A DNA stretch of 49,939 nucleotides. It comes from Polyrhizophydium stewartii. Taxonomy: Eukaryota; Chytridiomycota; Chytridiomycetes; Rhizophydiales. Below the pieces are notes generated by a model that ran no database searches, was not told where the DNA came from, and saw nothing but the letters and a program-made list of their open reading frames with translations. Position 1 is the stretch's first letter; each line of letters begins with the position of its first letter. Both the position numbers and the translations under genes were made by a program. The stretch lies in assembly GCA_027604665.1 (NCBI GenBank), contig JADGIZ010000013.1:1-49939 (forward strand), given 5' to 3'. Below, piece after piece: positions 46,399 to 49,939 of the stretch.

Positions 46399-49300
46399 TC
46401 AAAGGAACAGCATCTCCGTCATGTTGTCGGGCACAAAAAAGAACGTGACGAGAAGGACCGAGTAGCTGAGGAGCAGGATGGCGCCTTTGAAATAGTTGCT
46501 CTTGCCCTCAATGTAAATGTAGGTCAGGAGAAAGACGCCAAACATGACCGAGTAAAAGTCCCAGCTCGGGAACACGAGCGCGAAGCCCTCGGCCACGTGT
46601 CCCTCGCCGCCCTTGGGCCGGCCTGACGATGCGGCGACAAAGTCCGAGGCCCGCGCCGCGATGGTGGACGCAGCTACCTGGAAGCCCTGCGCCGCGTCGA
46701 GAAGGAAGCTGCCCAGGACGGCAAGCAGCTTGCCGACATAGCGGAATGGAAGCTTGGGGCCGGCCGTCGCTGTAGCCGCGGCGACAGCAGCGGAGGCAGC
46801 CGTGCCGGGTTGCGCCGAGTTGAGGATCGTGGCGACCGACGCATCGACCACTGCACCTGGATGCTGCATGCCGCCGTAGATCTGCCAGATGGCGGTGAAG
46901 CCCACGAGCGCTGGGATCTGGAGCAGCGCGACCTGGATGGCATATGCCGACCCGATCTCGAGCGAGAGCACAATGTTGCCGTGCATGGCAAATGCAATCG
47001 CATTGTAAAACTCGGTGATGGTCGGTGCGAGTGCAAAGATGGTCAGGCCCAGCGTCTTTTCGTTCATCGGGAACGTCTCGAGCACAAAGTCGGTCGCGTC
47101 GATCAGGATCTCGGCAATGATGCTGTAGAGCACAGTGCAGCCCAGCAGCACAAACATGGCCTTGATCGAGCTCCAGCCCGGGTTGTCGTGGCCGCCCTCT
47201 TCCTCCTCGTCGTCCGAGTCGGAGCCGGCAGAGGTGGTGTCGTCTAGGCCAACGTGCGTGGTGATGTCGAGGGGACGCAGGCGCGGGCTCTGGACGATCG
47301 TTGGCGACGCGATGCCGTGTGCCGGGCCAGCGTGCGTTGCGGCGAGATGGCTGAAGCCAGCGACCGAGAACGGGCGGGGCGACGCACTGCCGCTGCCGCT
47401 GGATCCGTGCTGCGGGCGGCGGCGGAGACGGGTGCCGTCGACTGGGGCCGGGGAGGCCGCTGATGCCGTGGATGCGTCGTCGAGCGAGAGGTGCGGGGGC
47501 AGGGCGGCCGGTCGTGCGGATTCGCCCGCGTTGGCACTTGCAATGGACGTCGGCCGCGGCGAGGTGAGGGCGTTGGACGAGCCGCGGCGGGCAAAGAGAT
47601 ACTGGGTCAGGTCCTGGAGGCCCGGGCGGCGCTGCTGCCTCTTGGGCTTCTTCTTGGGGTAGATCTTGCTTGCGTGTGTGCGCAGCGAGAACCACAGACC
47701 GACGGCATAGGTTAAGACGAGGACGATGGCGCAGACGTACGTGAGCGGCAGGGTGTTCTCCTTGAAGACGTGGTCCTTGGTTGTGGGGACCTTGGAGATG
47801 GTGCAGTGCCTGCACGTCGAGTCGGTTGCATTGTCCGCGGCGGCGCTGGCGATCTGGGCGACGGCGGACATGAGCTGGTGGGGACCCGAGAGGCAGTCTC
47901 TGCACTTGATCTGCACGGAGCCGTAGATGCTCTGGAACAGCGTCGGGGTGAAGACACCGATGACGGCCATGACCATCATGGTGCTGGTGACGCCGGCGCT
48001 CTTTGCATTGAAGCGCTGCTCCTTGCGCTTGAGGCCGCCCGAGAACATGGCGACGCCCGGCAAGGCGAGCAGGCCCGCCAAGAAGGAGCCGATGATGGAG
48101 CCCTCGACAATGAGGTTCTTGCCCTCCATGAGCGCGATGGCGTACAGGATGATTTCGATGATGCTGCCAAAGGTGGCGTTGATGACGGAGCCGATGGCGA
48201 CAGAGCCCGTGTGTGCAGTGATACTAGAGACGGCCATGCCGATAAAGTACGCAAGCGGGATGACGCTTAGCAGCGCAAAGACAAAGAGCGGGCCATGGCC
48301 GGCGATGCCGGTGAAGCCGTTGCTGGGGCCAATGACGTAAAAGTCAAAGAGCGTGAAGGCGACCATGGAGAGCAGGTTGATGAAGATGATGTTGGTGCCG
48401 TCGACGGTGTACTTGTAGTATGCCAGGCCCATGGCGTGGTATGTGCACAGGACAATCTCGTACTCACTGTCGAGCAAGGGCACCGATGCGGCCGATTGCG
48501 GCACGGCGGCGTGGGCGACGGGCAGGAAGAAGCGCTGCGTGCGGCGTGGGGCAGCGGCAGGCTGGTGTGGCGGTAGCGAAGCCGGGGCGGGATCGGGGCC
48601 GGCCGCGCTGGGCTGCGGGGCGTCTGGCTCGGCGATGCTCTCTGGCCGCCAGAAGAAGATGCTCTTTGGGCGACCGCCGGTGGACTGCGGGCGGCGCTGC
48701 GCGTTGGGGCGAGGGCGGGGCCTTGCGGCCGAGTCCGATCCCGGGGTGTTGGCGGCGGTGTTGGCGGCGGTGTTGGCGCGCAGCTCAGCCGCGGCCGCGG
48801 CCTCGGACGCATCGTGGTCGTGATCATCCTCGGCGGCGGTGGCCGCGGCGAAGGCGGCGTGGTACTCGCTGGCGCGGTGCGACGAGAGCTGCAGCGGGTG
48901 ACGCATGAGATGGCGCAGGAGGACGTAGTTGAGGCGGGCCATGGGCACAGGGAAGATGAAGAAGAAGCAGACGGCGCTGATGGCCAGATGCACCGGGGCG
49001 AGGACGACGAGCACGATGACGTGGAAGACGGCGCCGCTGAGGCCGGCATTCCAGGTGCGCTTGAACCACGACGGGACCCAGGCGGGCCAGGCGTAGCGGT
49101 CTGCGCGAGCGGCGCCGAGCGGGGTCTCTGTGAGCAGATCGGCGAGCTCGCCCGTTTCGAGCGAGTCGTTGACGTAGTAGGATCCGTCCGCACCGACGGC
49201 GCGGGCCGAGGCATGGGCGTTGGACGGTGCAGCGGCCGAAGGCCCCGGAGCGCCGTCGGCGGGAGCAATGTCGATGCCGACGTGGGCGGGAGGCTCTTGG

Positions 49301-49901
49301 GCGGGGTCTGCGACCTGGTGGAAGACCATGTGGAAGCCCTTGCGCTTGGCGATGAACTTGCCAAAGGGCCAGAACATGTAGTCGGCGAGGTTGAGCAGGA
49401 TCTGCGGGGGCGGTGGTCAGCGGCGGGACGGCGGGGTGCGGGACGGCGGAGCCGAGCGGCAAGCGATAAGGGCACGTGGGTGGCGCGGAGGGGTCCACGC
49501 ACCAGGGCATATTCACGCAGGCGCACGAGCTCGACAAAGGCATTGGGCACGACGAGCAGCCACGCGGGGGCGGTGCGGCGGCTGGAGCGGCGGCGTGCGG
49601 CCGAGGGTGCGACAGCGTCGCTGCGGAAGCCAAAGAGCCAGCAGACGGCGTATCCCGCATAGCCGATGACGCAGAGCGGCGTGACAAGGGCGACGGCGAC
49701 GGCGATGTAGAGCAGGGCGACCCACCAGCCAAAGAGCAGCGACCAGGCGAGGTTGTCCGGCGAGAGATAGAGGAAGCGGTCGGGCACGGAGCCCGGGACC
49801 GAGTGCAGGGCCTCGTAGGACTTGAAGTCGATGCTGCGGAACTTTGGGTAGAGCGCCGGCTTCCAGATCTTAAGGCCGAACGGGTGGCTGATGTTGATGG
49901 C
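46399..49901 (-). CDS. VNX1-like cation/proton exchanger (CAX family), 5' end beyond window
   Basis: Two exons are visible, 49901-49503 and 49401-46399, with no further intron in the long second exon. The CAX c-1 repeat is VAIGSVINATFGSIIEIILY and the c-2 repeat is LTIFALAPTITEFYNAIAFA then LSLEIGSAYAIQVALLQIP. At least a dozen hydrophobic helices are present, in two sets of CAX helices separated by a long Ser/Pro-rich loop with an acidic DSDDEEEE patch. An extra N-terminal block (AINISHPFGLKIWKPALYPK) and helices precede the core, as in yeast Vnx1 and its homologues, which exchange monovalent cations for protons at the vacuole or ER. The sequence before 49901 looks like a splice acceptor (cttgtcgcag), so the first exon is probably off the right edge. 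Substrate is not predictable. Confidence 0.88.
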
Positions 49902-49939
49902 CTGCGACAAGGGCGGGTCAGGAGAGGTCGGGATGGGGG

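Noticed and set aside
48267..49910. Long open frames on both strands opposite or out of frame with the VNX1-like gene
   Set aside because: They are Arg/Pro/Ala-rich products of GC-rich codons and have no family motifs, while the VNX1 frame has conserved CAX repeats.
49902..49910. TTG at 49910 as the VNX1 start codon
   Set aside because: The flanking cttgtcgcag looks like a splice acceptor, and a non-AUG start is unlikely when the frame continues from an upstream exon.

Overview
The window is nuclear DNA from an intron-rich, gene-dense, GC-rich eukaryote. Nearly every gene is split by spliceosomal introns of mostly 50-110 nt with GT...AG ends, often with a CTGAC or CTAAC branch-like motif before the acceptor. 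Joining the exons I located gives intact frames for most genes. The gene set mixes families usual in animals and unicellular opisthokonts (caprin, UBFD1, GTPBP1, MINDY, AASDH, an MDC1-like FHA/BRCT protein, UHRF1) with a fungal-type VNX1-like cation exchanger. I infer an early-diverging fungus or a close unicellular opisthokont relative. The sequence alone does not settle the species.

Layout, left to right: an AT-rich non-coding edge; UBFD1-like (-); caprin-like (+), GTPBP1-like GTPase (+), BRF2-like TFIIIB factor (+), METTL4-like N6-adenine methyltransferase (+) and MINDY deubiquitinase (+); a six-helix membrane-anchored cyclic-nucleotide phosphodiesterase (-); USB1 U6 snRNA exonuclease (-), overlapping the end of the GATOR1 subunit IML1/DEPDC5 (-); a peroxisomal enoyl-CoA isomerase (+); an unrecognised tail-anchored protein (-); AP-2 mu (-); OGG1 (-); an MDC1/Mdb1-like checkpoint mediator (+); a small unknown gene (+); a SMAP-type ArfGAP (-) containing an assembly gap; an AASDH-like adenylation/carrier/PQQ-repeat protein (-); an insulysin-type M16 protease (-); UHRF1-like (+); and a VNX1-like cation/proton exchanger (-) that runs off the right edge.

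The genes do not form one pathway, but several themes recur. METTL4 and UHRF1 point to adenine and cytosine DNA methylation. OGG1 and the MDC1-like gene, both DNA repair, are divergent with 96 bp between start codons. AP-2 mu and the ArfGAP serve vesicle traffic. IML1 links amino-acid supply to TORC1. Spacing is very tight: four divergent pairs have 58-140 bp between start codons, some tandem genes are 1-17 bp apart, and one tandem pair overlaps.

Points for a second look: two microexons of 8 and 12 nt in the insulysin gene next to its zinc-binding motif; a splice-donor preference for GTGCG; a 411-nt AP-2 mu intron with a 42-bp inverted repeat; a UHRF1 with no room for the tandem Tudor domain; the membrane-phosphodiesterase fusion; a frame break in METTL4; and a false tandem duplication around the run of N.
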